In this document: in pieces, positions 25,887 to 33,792 of the stretch
Numbering within the stretch: position 1 is the first letter of the stretch
How the letters are laid out: each line of letters opens with the position of its first letter
From: Chitinophaga pinensis
GTDB lineage: Bacteria > Bacteroidota > Bacteroidia > B-17B0 > Aurantibacillaceae
Assembly (NCBI GenBank): GCA_945887955.1
Contig: CAMCZO010000017.1
Coordinates: 1-40,410 of the forward strand
DNA length: 40,410 nt
Direction of reading: 5' to 3'
Notes under the pieces: model-generated
What the model saw: the letters and a program-made list of their open reading frames with translations, nothing else
The model's database searches: none
Told to the model about the DNA's origin: nothing
Position numbers and translations under genes: made by a program

Positions 25887-26720
25887 TTAAAAAAGAGGAT
25901 TATTTGGTTTTTGTAAAAAACTTTGATAATGTTCAAAACTTTTAAGATTAGGCTCTTGATCAAAAATACCAAAAACGCAGCTTCCGCTTCCGCTCATACT
26001 AGAATATACAGCTCCTTCAGAATAAAAAAGTTCTTTTAATTCTTTAATTTTTGGATGTTTTAAAAATATAGATTGTTCAAAATCATTTACTAAATAATTT
26101 TTCCATTCACCAATTGGCATTTTTTCAATTATAGTTTTTAATTCAATTGTTGGTGTTTTATAAATTAAGTTATTAAATGCATCTTTTGTATTACAATAAA
26201 TGTTTGGAAACACCAATAAAATATAATATTGATTTAAATTTATGTTGATGCTTGATAACACATCACCTTTTCCTTCTGCAAAAACTGGTTTATTATTAAT
26301 AAAAAAAGCACAATCACTTCCTATTTGAGCGGATAGTTGGATCATTTCATCAGATGAAAATCCTAAACCAAATTTAGAATTTATTAAAGTTATAAAATAA
26401 GCAGTATTCGAACTTCCTCCACCTAAGCCGGCCCCCATAGGGATGCGTTTAACTAAATTAACTTTAATTGGAGGTAATTTCGTTTTGTTAGTTATAAGTT
26501 GCCAAGCTTTATAAATCAAGTTATTTTCAATTGGTACATCTATAGTTAGACCAGATTGTGAAAAACTAAATCCATTTTTTGAACGATCATCTTCAATAAC
26601 TTCCAATGCATCAAGCCAGTTGATTGGATAAAAAACTGTTTTAAGATTATGAAAGCCATCTAAACGTTTATTGATAACATTTAAACCTAGATTAATTTTG
26701 CAATTTGAAAAAACCAGCAT
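25887..26720 (-). CDS. ispE: 4-diphosphocytidyl-2-C-methyl-D-erythritol kinase
   Basis: A 277-residue GHMP-family kinase that phosphorylates CDP-methylerythritol in the methylerythritol phosphate route to isoprenoids. The N-terminal CKINLGLNVINKRLDGFHNL contains the family lysine and the substrate-binding region. The ATP loop is PMGAGLGGGSSN at 94-105, and the C-terminal GHMP motif is SSMSGSGSCVFGIF. Length is normal. It is divergent from the lipoprotein gene at 26793 with only 72 bases between the starts. A -7 box TAATTTTG lies on its strand at 26767-26774. Confidence 0.95.
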   Translation of the reverse strand: MLVFSNCKINLGLNVINKRLDGFHNLKTVFYPINWLDALEVIEDDRSKNGFSFSQSGLTIDVPIENNLIYKAWQLITNKTKLPPIKVNLVKRIPMGAGLGGGSSNTAYFITLINSKFGLGFSSDEMIQLSAQIGSDCAFFINNKPVFAEGKGDVLSSININLNQYYILLVFPNIYCNTKDAFNNLIYKTPTIELKTIIEKMPIGEWKNYLVNDFEQSIFLKHPKIKELKELFYSEGAVYSSMSGSGSCVFGIFDQEPNLKSFEHYQSFLQKPNNPLF

Positions 26721-26723
26721 TTT

Positions 26724-26755
26724 TTGATCAAATTTTGTTGTTTGAAATAATTTTG
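26724..26755 (+). promoter_or_regulatory. Promoter of the 26793 lipoprotein gene (TTG-N21-TAATTTTG)
   Basis: TTG at 26724-26726 and TAATTTTG at 26748-26755 are separated by 21 bases, matching the Bacteroidota -33/-7 arrangement (TTG, 17-23 bases, TAnnTTTG). This is the best-formed complete promoter in the window. Confidence 0.6.
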
Positions 26756-26766
26756 CTAAATTGCAA

Positions 26767-26774
26767 CAAAATTA
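26767..26774 (-). promoter_or_regulatory. ispE -7 box TAATTTTG facing the divergent promoter
   Basis: The complement reads TAATTTTG, identical to the box at 26748-26755 on the other strand and separated from it by 11 bases. It lies 47 bases upstream of the ispE ATG. Confidence 0.45.
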
Positions 26775-26792
26775 CTTCAAACTAGTATCAAC

Positions 26793-27884
26793 ATGAAAAA
26801 AAATATTTTTTGTTTTACATTTTTACTTGCATCAAGCTTCATTTTTTTAAGTTGCTCTAAAGAGCCAAATGTTGCTCCAGAAGCTGATGTTGAATTGCAA
26901 TCTTCAATAGATGCCTCTTTTGCTAATTTTATAGTTACTGATATTGATATGATTTGTAGCTTTATTGGAGAAAATAATCTTTACCCAAAATTTTATACTC
27001 CAGTTGCAGGCTCGCCAACTTTTGTTGTGAATAGAGATCCAGATGCAAAGCAATTATCAATTTCTTTTAATAAAACCAAGTGTGCTGATGGCAGAGTTAG
27101 AGATGGTTCTATTATTATAAAATATGCTTATGATGCAACTGTTAGTAACGTTAATCCACCAAATACCGATTATTACAGACAATTTGGTTTTGTTGGTCGG
27201 GTTAGTTTAATAAGTTATAAAGTAGACGGCTGGTTAGTTAAAAAAAAGACAGGAACTACTTATGATTTGATTATTAGAAATAAAAGACCTAATGCAGATC
27301 GTCCTATTGTGGATAAAATATCATGGACAATTGAGGGTAAGTTAGAACTTACAGATTCATTGAATACCTTGCCTAGTATTACTTGGGAAGGTTTGATAAC
27401 AAAGACACTTCCTTTAATTTCCGATCCAAAAGCTGAAAATGATTATGGGTTTAAGCAGGATTCTGTATTTAAAAATACACCAAAATCTTTTTTAGATGTT
27501 AATCCAATTAATTGGCAAAAAGCAAAAGTATACTACACTGGCAGTTTTACTGGAGTTACTTCTTTTAGTTTGCCATATTCTTACAAAATATATGATGCTA
27601 CACCTGTTGAAAGAAATTTTACTTGTTATCCTGATAAAGTATCTGGTGTTACTTTAACTAACACAGTGGGTGTAGTTAGCGCTTCTTACGAAGAATTTCA
27701 TCCATTTGTTGGAGGGGTTGCTTCTTTTACTACAAGCACTAAATATCCTAGAGAGATTTATTTTGATAACACTGCTAATACGTTTGGTGGCACTGATAAC
27801 CCTTTAAATTTACCTTCTCAATGTGATAACAAAGCTGCAGTTCAAATAAAAGGGATTTATTACCCGATTGATTTAAAAAAGTAA
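26793..27884 (+). CDS. Bacteroidota lipoprotein of unknown function
   Basis: A 363-residue lipoprotein, with signal peptide ending in lipobox FLSC and acylated Cys21. The mature part is rich in Ser, Thr and aromatic residues with alternating beta-strand texture, and I do not recognise a named domain. Features include three later cysteines in FNKTKCADGRV, NFTCYPDKV and LPSQCDNKA, the first and last of which could pair. The segment KCADGRVRDGSIIIKY resembles a motif of surface lipoproteins of this phylum, but this is only an impression. It has a complete promoter at 26724-26755 and a strong terminator at 27906-27936, so it is a monocistronic gene. Confidence 0.7.
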   Translation: MKKNIFCFTFLLASSFIFLSCSKEPNVAPEADVELQSSIDASFANFIVTDIDMICSFIGENNLYPKFYTPVAGSPTFVVNRDPDAKQLSISFNKTKCADGRVRDGSIIIKYAYDATVSNVNPPNTDYYRQFGFVGRVSLISYKVDGWLVKKKTGTTYDLIIRNKRPNADRPIVDKISWTIEGKLELTDSLNTLPSITWEGLITKTLPLISDPKAENDYGFKQDSVFKNTPKSFLDVNPINWQKAKVYYTGSFTGVTSFSLPYSYKIYDATPVERNFTCYPDKVSGVTLTNTVGVVSASYEEFHPFVGGVASFTTSTKYPREIYFDNTANTFGGTDNPLNLPSQCDNKAAVQIKGIYYPIDLKK

Positions 27885-27905
27885 TTTATTTTTTTTAATA
27901 AAATT

Positions 27906-27936
27906 AAAAAAGCTACCTAAATGGTAGCTTTTTTTT
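27906..27936 (+). terminator. Strong, probably bidirectional terminator
   Basis: A 12-base-pair stem, 27906-27917 with 27923-27934 (core AGCTACC/GGTAGCT), loop TAAAT. A-rich flank on the left and a T run to 27936 on the right. Because the A-run on the left becomes a U run on the other strand, it can end both the lipoprotein transcript and the minus-strand transcript through the E2 remnant. Confidence 0.9.
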
Positions 27937-27963
27937 GTTATGTATTTTTTTATTATAAAAAAA

Positions 27964-28350
27964 TTAAACTAACATGGTAATAGGATTCTCTATAAATATT
28001 TTTAAAGTCTGTAAAAAAGCTGCCCCAGTTGCACCATCCACAGTTCGATGATCACAAGCAAGCGTTAATTTCATAACGTTACCCGGAACTACAATATTAT
28101 TTTTTACAACTGGCACTTGTCTTATAGCCCCAACTGATAATATGCACGATTCTGGGGAATTAATAATAGAAGTAAAGGATTCAATTCCAAACATGCCTAA
28201 ATTTGAAACTGTAAAAGTATTACCTTCCCAATCGTTAGGTTGTAATTTTTTATCCTTTGCACGTTTACCTAAATCTTTTACTTCTTTAGAAATTTGAAAT
28301 AGTGATTTCTGATCGGCAAAACGAATAACAGGAACCAAAAGGCAGAACAA
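27964..28350 (-). pseudogene. 5'-truncated dihydrolipoamide acyltransferase (pyruvate dehydrogenase E2) remnant
   Basis: The reading frame encodes only the last ~125 residues of an E2 catalytic domain. It starts at the LLVPVIRFADQ segment, continues through DWEGNTFTVSNLGMFGI and VPGNVMKLTLACDHRTVDG (the DHRxxxG catalytic motif) and ends in the normal C-terminus near ITMLV. The lipoyl domain, the peripheral subunit-binding domain and the first half of the catalytic domain are missing. Upstream, the frame reads back through five unrelated codons to a TAG stop at 28363-28365, and the next gene's stop is at 28390. The only start available is TTG at 28350. The sequence resembles pyruvate dehydrogenase E2 rather than branched-chain E2. 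It cannot be a working acyltransferase alone. It is either a duplication/rearrangement relic or an assembly junction. Confidence 0.8.
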
Positions 28351-28389
28351 ATGAGAATAGATCTAAAACATAGCAAGATTAAGCTTTCA

Positions 28390-30147
28390 CTAAACTCTAA
28401 CTCCAATTAATGTTACGTCATCAATTTGTTCTAAATCTCCTACCCAAGATATAAAAGTGTTTTCGAGGATTGTTCTTTGCTCTTCCATTGGTAAATGAGC
28501 ATTTTTTGATAATAGTTCACGTAATTTTTTGCTCATAAATTTTTTACCTAATGAACCACCAAATTGGTCAGAAAACCCATCTGTTATGGTATAGATAACG
28601 TCTCCTTTTTTGATGTCAATTGTTTGCTGAGTGAATGAAACATGCTGTTTATCGTGTTTCCCTACCGGCATTTTATCTGGTTTTATTTCAATAGTTTCAG
28701 AGCCTCTTACTATCCATACAGGGTTATTTGCGGCCGAAACAATTATTTTTTTCTTCTTAAAATCAAAACAAATTACACTACAATCCATCCCGTCTTTGCC
28801 TCCTTCAGTACTTCCGTCATTTTTTAAACGTTCAATAATTATTTTACGAGTTGTGTTTAAAATGTCTGAGGGTTGGTCTTGATTTTCAATTGCTTTTTCT
28901 AAACTGGTGATATTTAATAAGCTCATAATAGCTCCTGGAACCCCATGACCTGTACTATCTGCTGTTGCTAATAAAAAACTTCCATTATTTAATTTTTCAG
29001 CAAAATAAAAATCCCCACTTACTATATCTTTTGGTTTAAAGAAAACAAAGTGATCTTTTAAATTTTCATTTAATAATTCTTTTGATGCCAAGAAACTTCT
29101 TTGGATTCTTTCGGCGTAATTTATGCTATCGGTTATTTCTTTATGCTTTTCTTCAACAATATGTCTTTGACGAACTACTTCTTCCGTTCTTTCAATTACC
29201 TTTTGTTCTAAAATTCTTTCGCTTTCAGCTAAACCTTCACGCATTTTTAACAAAGCTTGTCCAAGTGAATCGTCTTTGCTTAATGGAATATATGTTGCTT
29301 GAAAATTACCAGCTCCTGTTTCGTAAGCAAAATCTGTTGTGTGATGCATGGATTGAATAAGGTCATTAAGTGCCTTTCCCATTTCACCAATTTCATCACG
29401 TGATTCAGTAATCCTCTCTTTTGGCAAAATACCTAAGCCCATAGACAATAGCATTTTTTTTAGTATTTGTATCGGTTTAGTAATAGATCGGGTAGTAAAA
29501 AAAGCAATTAGAACACCTCCAATTACTAGAGTAATACCAAGAAGTTGTACAAATCGTTTTAAAAAGTCTAACGAAGAAAACATTGTTTTTATTTCTAATT
29601 CAGCAAATTTTTGTTTTATTGAAATTAGGTCATTTAAATTTTTATAGATGGCTTGAATACTAGTTTCAGAGTCTTCAAAAGGAAGCCTAGCCATCATATA
29701 AATATTTGGGTCTTCATAAGCATCGGCGGTACTTAATTGATCCATAATCTCTTCTTGATAGATAACAAATAAAGATTCGATTTGATTAAAAAGAACTTTT
29801 AGTTTTTGATTTTCATTAGGTGTCCAAATTGCTGATAAAACTAGTAAATGATTTTTTTTAGTGGGGTAGTCTTTTTCAATAATTCTTTTTATTTCCTTTC
29901 TAAATTCAACATCATTAAAAGATTTATTATAAAACCATTTAGAAATATCAGTATGTGAACGTTGAAGAAGTAAGTTGATTTCTTTTAAATCGGCTACACT
30001 TGGAGTAATTTGACTAACGACAGTTTCTGTTCTAGTTTTGCTATCATTAAGTGTAATAATTGTCAAAATAAATGCAACCATTGTACCAATAATAAAAATT
30101 GCAAATCCAATTCCTATTCTTCTACCTATCGTAAACTTAAAATCCAT
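28390..30147 (-). CDS. Membrane HAMP-SpoIIE/PP2C-type serine phosphatase
   Basis: A 585-residue signal-output protein, probably a serine/threonine phosphatase acting on an anti-sigma-antagonist or similar phosphoprotein. TM1 is at about 10-33. A helical periplasmic sensor domain covers 34-197, TM2 is at about 200-219 and the HAMP domain at about 216-272. A coiled-coil linker follows at about 300-345. The SpoIIE-type PP2C domain covers about 362-585. Metal-binding aspartates are visible in SGDF (D379), TADSTGHG (D397) and the terminal QIDDVTLIGV. The architecture mirrors a chemoreceptor or histidine kinase with the output replaced by a phosphatase. It is two bases downstream of a TPR gene and belongs to a three-gene unit with a YfiR-like protein. 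Confidence 0.92.
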   Translation of the reverse strand: MDFKFTIGRRIGIGFAIFIIGTMVAFILTIITLNDSKTRTETVVSQITPSVADLKEINLLLQRSHTDISKWFYNKSFNDVEFRKEIKRIIEKDYPTKKNHLLVLSAIWTPNENQKLKVLFNQIESLFVIYQEEIMDQLSTADAYEDPNIYMMARLPFEDSETSIQAIYKNLNDLISIKQKFAELEIKTMFSSLDFLKRFVQLLGITLVIGGVLIAFFTTRSITKPIQILKKMLLSMGLGILPKERITESRDEIGEMGKALNDLIQSMHHTTDFAYETGAGNFQATYIPLSKDDSLGQALLKMREGLAESERILEQKVIERTEEVVRQRHIVEEKHKEITDSINYAERIQRSFLASKELLNENLKDHFVFFKPKDIVSGDFYFAEKLNNGSFLLATADSTGHGVPGAIMSLLNITSLEKAIENQDQPSDILNTTRKIIIERLKNDGSTEGGKDGMDCSVICFDFKKKKIIVSAANNPVWIVRGSETIEIKPDKMPVGKHDKQHVSFTQQTIDIKKGDVIYTITDGFSDQFGGSLGKKFMSKKLRELLSKNAHLPMEEQRTILENTFISWVGDLEQIDDVTLIGVRV

Positions 30148-30149
30148 TT

Positions 30150-31106
30150 TTATTTTTTCTCTTCGTTTATTTTTTCGTCTTTTGCTGGAGATTCGTCTCC
30201 AAATTTAACTCCTAATTCAATAGCAATTTTTTTGAATTCATCTGATTTAGGCTCATCTAAAAGCATTCTATATAAATAAAATAAAGCTTCAACTGATCTC
30301 ACATTTTTATTGTTTTTAGAGTAAACTTTGAAGATAAATTGCTCACTTTGCTTAGCCAATTTAATCATATTTTCTTGAATAAAATCTATTTGCGTAAAAT
30401 CGGCACCATAATCGAGCTCTTTACTAAGATTTACAGCTTGATTATAATACATTAAGCCTAAATTAATATTAGCAGATTCGTTAATAGGATCTAATTCAAT
30501 AACTTTTAGTAATGCTACTTTAGCTGTATTTTGAGCTTTAGTATTATTATTATCTTTTATAAAAATATCAGAAAAAACACTACCTATGGATAGATTATAT
30601 TCAATGTCTTTTTGTTTAAAATTAATATCAGGTTCTAATATTTTATAAATTTCTTTAAATCGATTAAATGCAATTAAACTCTTTTCTTCATTAACAGAAT
30701 CTTCAAGCATTTTTTTAGCAAGATTAAAATAGCCAGCGCCTATATTTTGAAGTAATTTTTTGTTATTTCCTGCATAAGTTTCATCGGGATTTAATTTATT
30801 TGATTTTAATATTGAAGATATAATCGTATCACGTAAGTCTGAATTTAATTTGTTCTTTTCTGTACGTTTATATATATCAAAGTAAATAAATGATCTTAAG
30901 GTCCAACTTATAAAGTCGTCTTTAGTTACTGAATCTAAAACTAAACTATCAACACATAATCTTGCTAATTCTATATTAGCAGGAATTTTTGAATCGAGAA
31001 GAACTCTTGCTCTATATAACTTTTCTTCTTGAGAATAAACACCTATGCTTAAAAGCAATAGGGTGCTAAGAATCAAATTTGTTATTATTTTAGGCAATTT
31101 ATACAT
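30150..31106 (-). CDS. Secreted TPR-repeat protein of the YfiR-SpoIIE module
   Basis: A 318-residue exported protein with signal peptide 1-25 (IGVYSQ end). The mature part is helical, with TPR-like pairs: SWTLRSFIYFDIYKR, AGYFNLAKKMLEDS, ALLKVIELDPINESANINLG (the clearest TPR, near 205-235) and EALFYLYRMLLDEPKSDEF. It ends in a charged Lys/Glu tail. It lies between the YfiR-like gene (18 bases) and the SpoIIE-type gene (2 bases) on the same strand. It is therefore probably a periplasmic protein-protein adaptor linking the soluble sensor to the membrane phosphatase; that link is inferred from position. Confidence 0.78.
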   Translation of the reverse strand: MYKLPKIITNLILSTLLLLSIGVYSQEEKLYRARVLLDSKIPANIELARLCVDSLVLDSVTKDDFISWTLRSFIYFDIYKRTEKNKLNSDLRDTIISSILKSNKLNPDETYAGNNKKLLQNIGAGYFNLAKKMLEDSVNEEKSLIAFNRFKEIYKILEPDINFKQKDIEYNLSIGSVFSDIFIKDNNNTKAQNTAKVALLKVIELDPINESANINLGLMYYNQAVNLSKELDYGADFTQIDFIQENMIKLAKQSEQFIFKVYSKNNKNVRSVEALFYLYRMLLDEPKSDEFKKIAIELGVKFGDESPAKDEKINEEKK

Positions 31107-31124
31107 TTTTTATCTTCAACAAAA

Positions 31125-31625
31125 TTAATTAATAAGTTTTAGTGCAAGGGCTTTAAAATCTTCTTTTGTATCTAATCCAGCTTTTTCGGCTGCTTTTTCA
31201 TTATATTCAAATTTTAATTTATTATCGATAATTACAAAATTAATACTAGCTCCTTTATAGCATGACTCAGGAGTTTCTCCAACGATAAGAGCTCCTTGTT
31301 TTTTGTTTTTTGAAGCCGCATCGCCAATTGGATTAATAATGTTTGGCGAAAAATATATAATATTTGAAATGATGTCTGAATTGAATTGAGGAGAGTTTTT
31401 TATTTCGATTTCTTGATTTCCTACTTTCTTTTTAGCGGCAAGATTTTTTAATTCGGACATTAAACTTTCATTTTTCCCAACTACATAGATTACGAAGTTA
31501 TTTAATTTCTTGTTTTCGGGCCATTCAAAGTATCTTGTAAAATTGTATAAAAATACAGCCTTCATTTTTGAGTTTGTATCAAAATTAGATGGCTGAGAAG
31601 GTTGTTGAAATCTTAATGAAATCAA
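31125..31625 (-). CDS. YfiR-family (DUF4154) periplasmic sensor-like protein
   Basis: The conserved domain is evident in MKAVFLYNFTRYFEWPE, then IVYVVGKNESLMSELKNLA-like texture, QGALIVGETPESCYKGASIN and the C-terminal FEYNEKAAEKAGLDTK. YfiR in Pseudomonas is a periplasmic redox-responsive repressor of the diguanylate cyclase YfiN. The only in-frame ATG/GTG/TTG start is TTG at 31625, which gives no signal peptide. The frame stays open further upstream and encodes TKYFKYLVPVFCLISL just before, a good signal peptide. A CTG at 31662-31664 is therefore a likelier start (179 residues), only about 18 bases from a -7 box at 31682-31689. It is the first gene of the TPR/SpoIIE unit. No diguanylate cyclase is nearby. 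Confidence 0.85.
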   Translation of the reverse strand: MISLRFQQPSQPSNFDTNSKMKAVFLYNFTRYFEWPENKKLNNFVIYVVGKNESLMSELKNLAAKKKVGNQEIEIKNSPQFNSDIISNIIYFSPNIINPIGDAASKNKKQGALIVGETPESCYKGASINFVIIDNKLKFEYNEKAAEKAGLDTKEDFKALALKLIN

Positions 31626-31681
31626 ACAAAAAACAGGAACTAAATATTTAAAGTATTTTGTCAGTTTTGTTAAATATCTTG

Positions 31682-31689
31682 CAAAGATA
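31682..31689 (-). promoter_or_regulatory. -7 box TATCTTTG of the YfiR-TPR-SpoIIE unit
   Basis: The complement reads TATCTTTG (TAnnTTTG). It overlaps one arm of an inverted repeat TATCTT/AAGATA (31675-31680 and 31684-31689), which could be an operator. Confidence 0.45.
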
Positions 31690-31789
31690 GTATTTGATTC
31701 TAAAATGCAAACTATTATTTATCAAGTTTTTATTAAAAATTACCTATACTTATAAATTAATAATAATTTTTTAGATCAACATTAAAAAA

Positions 31790-32701
31790 TCAGGATTTTT
31801 TGGATGTAAACTGTTTAAAAACATCTTCCATTTTTTGTTCTTCTTTGTTTAAAGTAAGAACACTTAATTGATTTGAAACCGCAAAATCAAAAATATCTTT
31901 TCTAATGTCGTTTTTTGAATTTGAGATTAATTGCCAGGTATTATTGTGCAAATGTATTGATTGATTGATATCGGGAATACTTTGCAATAATTGTATTGAA
32001 ATACTTTTATCAAATTCAACGGTAATAATTTGTTTAATGTTATTTTTTTGTAGGTTTTTTGTTTCGTCGTTAGCAACTATTATTCCTTGATTAATAATAA
32101 TAACTTTATCACAAATAGCTTCAACTTCTTGCATAATGTGAGTGCTAAGCATAACTGTTTTTTCTTTACCTAAATTTTTAATTAGAAAACGAATGTCTTC
32201 AAGTTGGTTGGGGTCTAATCCAGTAGTTGGTTCGTCTAAGATTAATACTTTTGGATTATGTATCATTGCTTGAGCCAAGCCAACCCTTTGTCTGTAACCT
32301 TTACTAAGCGCACCTATTTTTTTTGTTTGTTCGGCCTGTAAACCAGTAACCTCAATCATTTCTTTAACTCTATTTTTTATTTTACTTATTTGATGTAAAC
32401 CTCCTACAAATTCCAGGAATTCTTTTACGTACATGTCTAAATAAAGAGGATTGTGTTCTGGCAAGTATCCTATTTGTTTTCTTACTTCTATGCTTTCGTT
32501 AATAATATCAAATCCAAAAACTTTTGCCTGACCAGATGTTGGCGGGATAAAACAAGTAAGAATTTTCATCATGGTGCTTTTACCTGCTCCATTTGGACCT
32601 AAAAAGCCAACAATTTCGTTACTACCAATTTCAAAAGACACCTTATCTAGTGCTTTTTGATTACCATATGTTTTACAAATAGAATTGACTTGAATTGACA
32701 T
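31790..32701 (-). CDS. gldA: Gliding-motility-type ABC transporter ATP-binding protein GldA
   Basis: A 303-residue ABC ATPase. The frame is open for 11 more codons upstream (to 32734), but the ATG at 32701 begins MSIQVNSICKTYG, the usual family start, and avoids overlapping the upstream gene. Walker A is GPNGAGKST at 35-43, the signature is LSKGYRQRVG, Walker B is VLILDEPTTGLD and the switch region is LSTHIMQEVE. The segment GYLPEHNPLYLDMYVKEFL is characteristic of GldA, which with GldF and GldG forms an ABC transporter needed for gliding in Flavobacterium. GldF/GldG are not in this window, so gliding itself is not proven. It lies 13 bases downstream of the dioxygenase gene. Confidence 0.9.
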   Translation of the reverse strand: MSIQVNSICKTYGNQKALDKVSFEIGSNEIVGFLGPNGAGKSTMMKILTCFIPPTSGQAKVFGFDIINESIEVRKQIGYLPEHNPLYLDMYVKEFLEFVGGLHQISKIKNRVKEMIEVTGLQAEQTKKIGALSKGYRQRVGLAQAMIHNPKVLILDEPTTGLDPNQLEDIRFLIKNLGKEKTVMLSTHIMQEVEAICDKVIIINQGIIVANDETKNLQKNNIKQIITVEFDKSISIQLLQSIPDINQSIHLHNNTWQLISNSKNDIRKDIFDFAVSNQLSVLTLNKEEQKMEDVFKQFTSKKS

Positions 32702-32714
32702 TTGCTCAATTATA

Positions 32715-33713
32715 TTATTTGTGTTTATAAACATTATTTTCTACCCAACCTTTGCCCCAGTCTTCTATTTCTTGATTAGACCATAGTTTTGGATAGAATA
32801 TACGTTTTTGAAAACGAGGAGGTAAGTATTTTTGCCAGTTAGTTCCACCGGTAGCAGAAATATCCTCGGAATTTTGTTGTAAATATCTTACGGCACTTTT
32901 ATAATGAACTAAAGGCCAGTTTATATTTATATTAATATCAAGTTGCTTAAGGGCATCAATTACTTTAATGTTTTTTTGATCAGTTTTACTAAGTGAAAGG
33001 TATTTTTGCCAAATATTTTTTGTTTGATTTTCTTTAGCTAAAGCAATAAATTTTTTAAAATATTTTTTTTCAAATTGTTCTAGGGTTAGCGTTTTTTTTC
33101 CAGTTGCTAACTCTGTGGCTCCTTTATTCCAATAAATATGATTAAATAATTCTTCAATATTTGTTTTTTTTGTTTTTAATTGAGCACGAACTTCTTTATC
33201 AACTAAATTGATAAAATCAGTGCAACACATTTCAATCATTCTATATTGAGCACTTTGAAATCCGCTAGCTGGTAATAAGGCCATTCTATAACGTAAAAAC
33301 TGTTCTTTTTCCATACCATCAATCATGATTTCAAAAGATTTTGTAAGGGCTTCAAAATATCGATTGATGCGATTAATACGTTCGATAAAAAAAGGGACTT
33401 CTAATTTTTTATTCCAACCTTCGTTTTTTCCGTTTGGTAATATTTTTAAGCCATTATTACTTATTTGATCTAATTCGTGGATGGACAATTTAAAATAAAG
33501 TTCGGTAATTTGATGATAGATTATAAAAATTACCTCATCTGGAAAATCGGTTTTAGGATTTTGTAAAGTTAATAAAGTCTCGAGTTGAGTATAATCCCAA
33601 TAGGTTAAATAATTTGATAGAAGAAGGCCATCTAAATAGCCATTTAAATCTTGACCCATTTGAGCATATTTATCTTCTAATAGTTTTATTTTTTCTTCAA
33701 TATTATTTTTCAT
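32715..33713 (-). CDS. kynA: Tryptophan 2,3-dioxygenase
   Basis: A 332-residue haem enzyme that opens the indole ring of tryptophan to N-formylkynurenine, the first step of the kynurenine route. Family motifs are LTYWDYTQLETLL, YHQITELYFKLSIHE (H67 in the distal pocket), FLRYRMALLPASGFQSAQYR (the substrate-carboxylate Arg region), the proximal haem ligand in WPLVHYKSAVRYL (H270) and ATGGTNWQKYLPPR. It lies 13 bases upstream of gldA, so the two are likely co-transcribed, probably by chance rather than function. No other kynurenine-pathway gene is nearby. A -7 box lies at 33778-33785 on its strand. Confidence 0.94.
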   Translation of the reverse strand: MKNNIEEKIKLLEDKYAQMGQDLNGYLDGLLLSNYLTYWDYTQLETLLTLQNPKTDFPDEVIFIIYHQITELYFKLSIHELDQISNNGLKILPNGKNEGWNKKLEVPFFIERINRINRYFEALTKSFEIMIDGMEKEQFLRYRMALLPASGFQSAQYRMIEMCCTDFINLVDKEVRAQLKTKKTNIEELFNHIYWNKGATELATGKKTLTLEQFEKKYFKKFIALAKENQTKNIWQKYLSLSKTDQKNIKVIDALKQLDINININWPLVHYKSAVRYLQQNSEDISATGGTNWQKYLPPRFQKRIFYPKLWSNQEIEDWGKGWVENNVYKHK

Positions 33714-33777
33714 CGCAAGATATAAAAGATATAATCGTGTATTTTTAAGCTAATGATTATGTAATAGATTAATACTT

Positions 33778-33785
33778 CAAAAATA
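33778..33785 (-). promoter_or_regulatory. -7 box TATTTTTG upstream of the dioxygenase-gldA pair
   Basis: The complement reads TATTTTTG (TAnnTTTG), 64 bases upstream of the dioxygenase ATG and just after the mltG stop. No -33 TTG at standard spacing. Confidence 0.4.
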
Positions 33786-33792
33786 CAAAATA

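Noticed and set aside
27964..28350. E2 fragment as a free-standing small acyltransferase
   Set aside because: Half of the catalytic domain, including the coenzyme A-binding part, and all lipoyl domains are missing.
29082..29360. Open frames opposite the SpoIIE-type gene
   Set aside because: They are mirror frames of a conserved coding sequence and have no recognisable domain.
32702..32734. Eleven extra N-terminal codons for GldA
   Set aside because: They overlap the end of the dioxygenase gene and are not part of the family start; the ATG at 32701 fits better.
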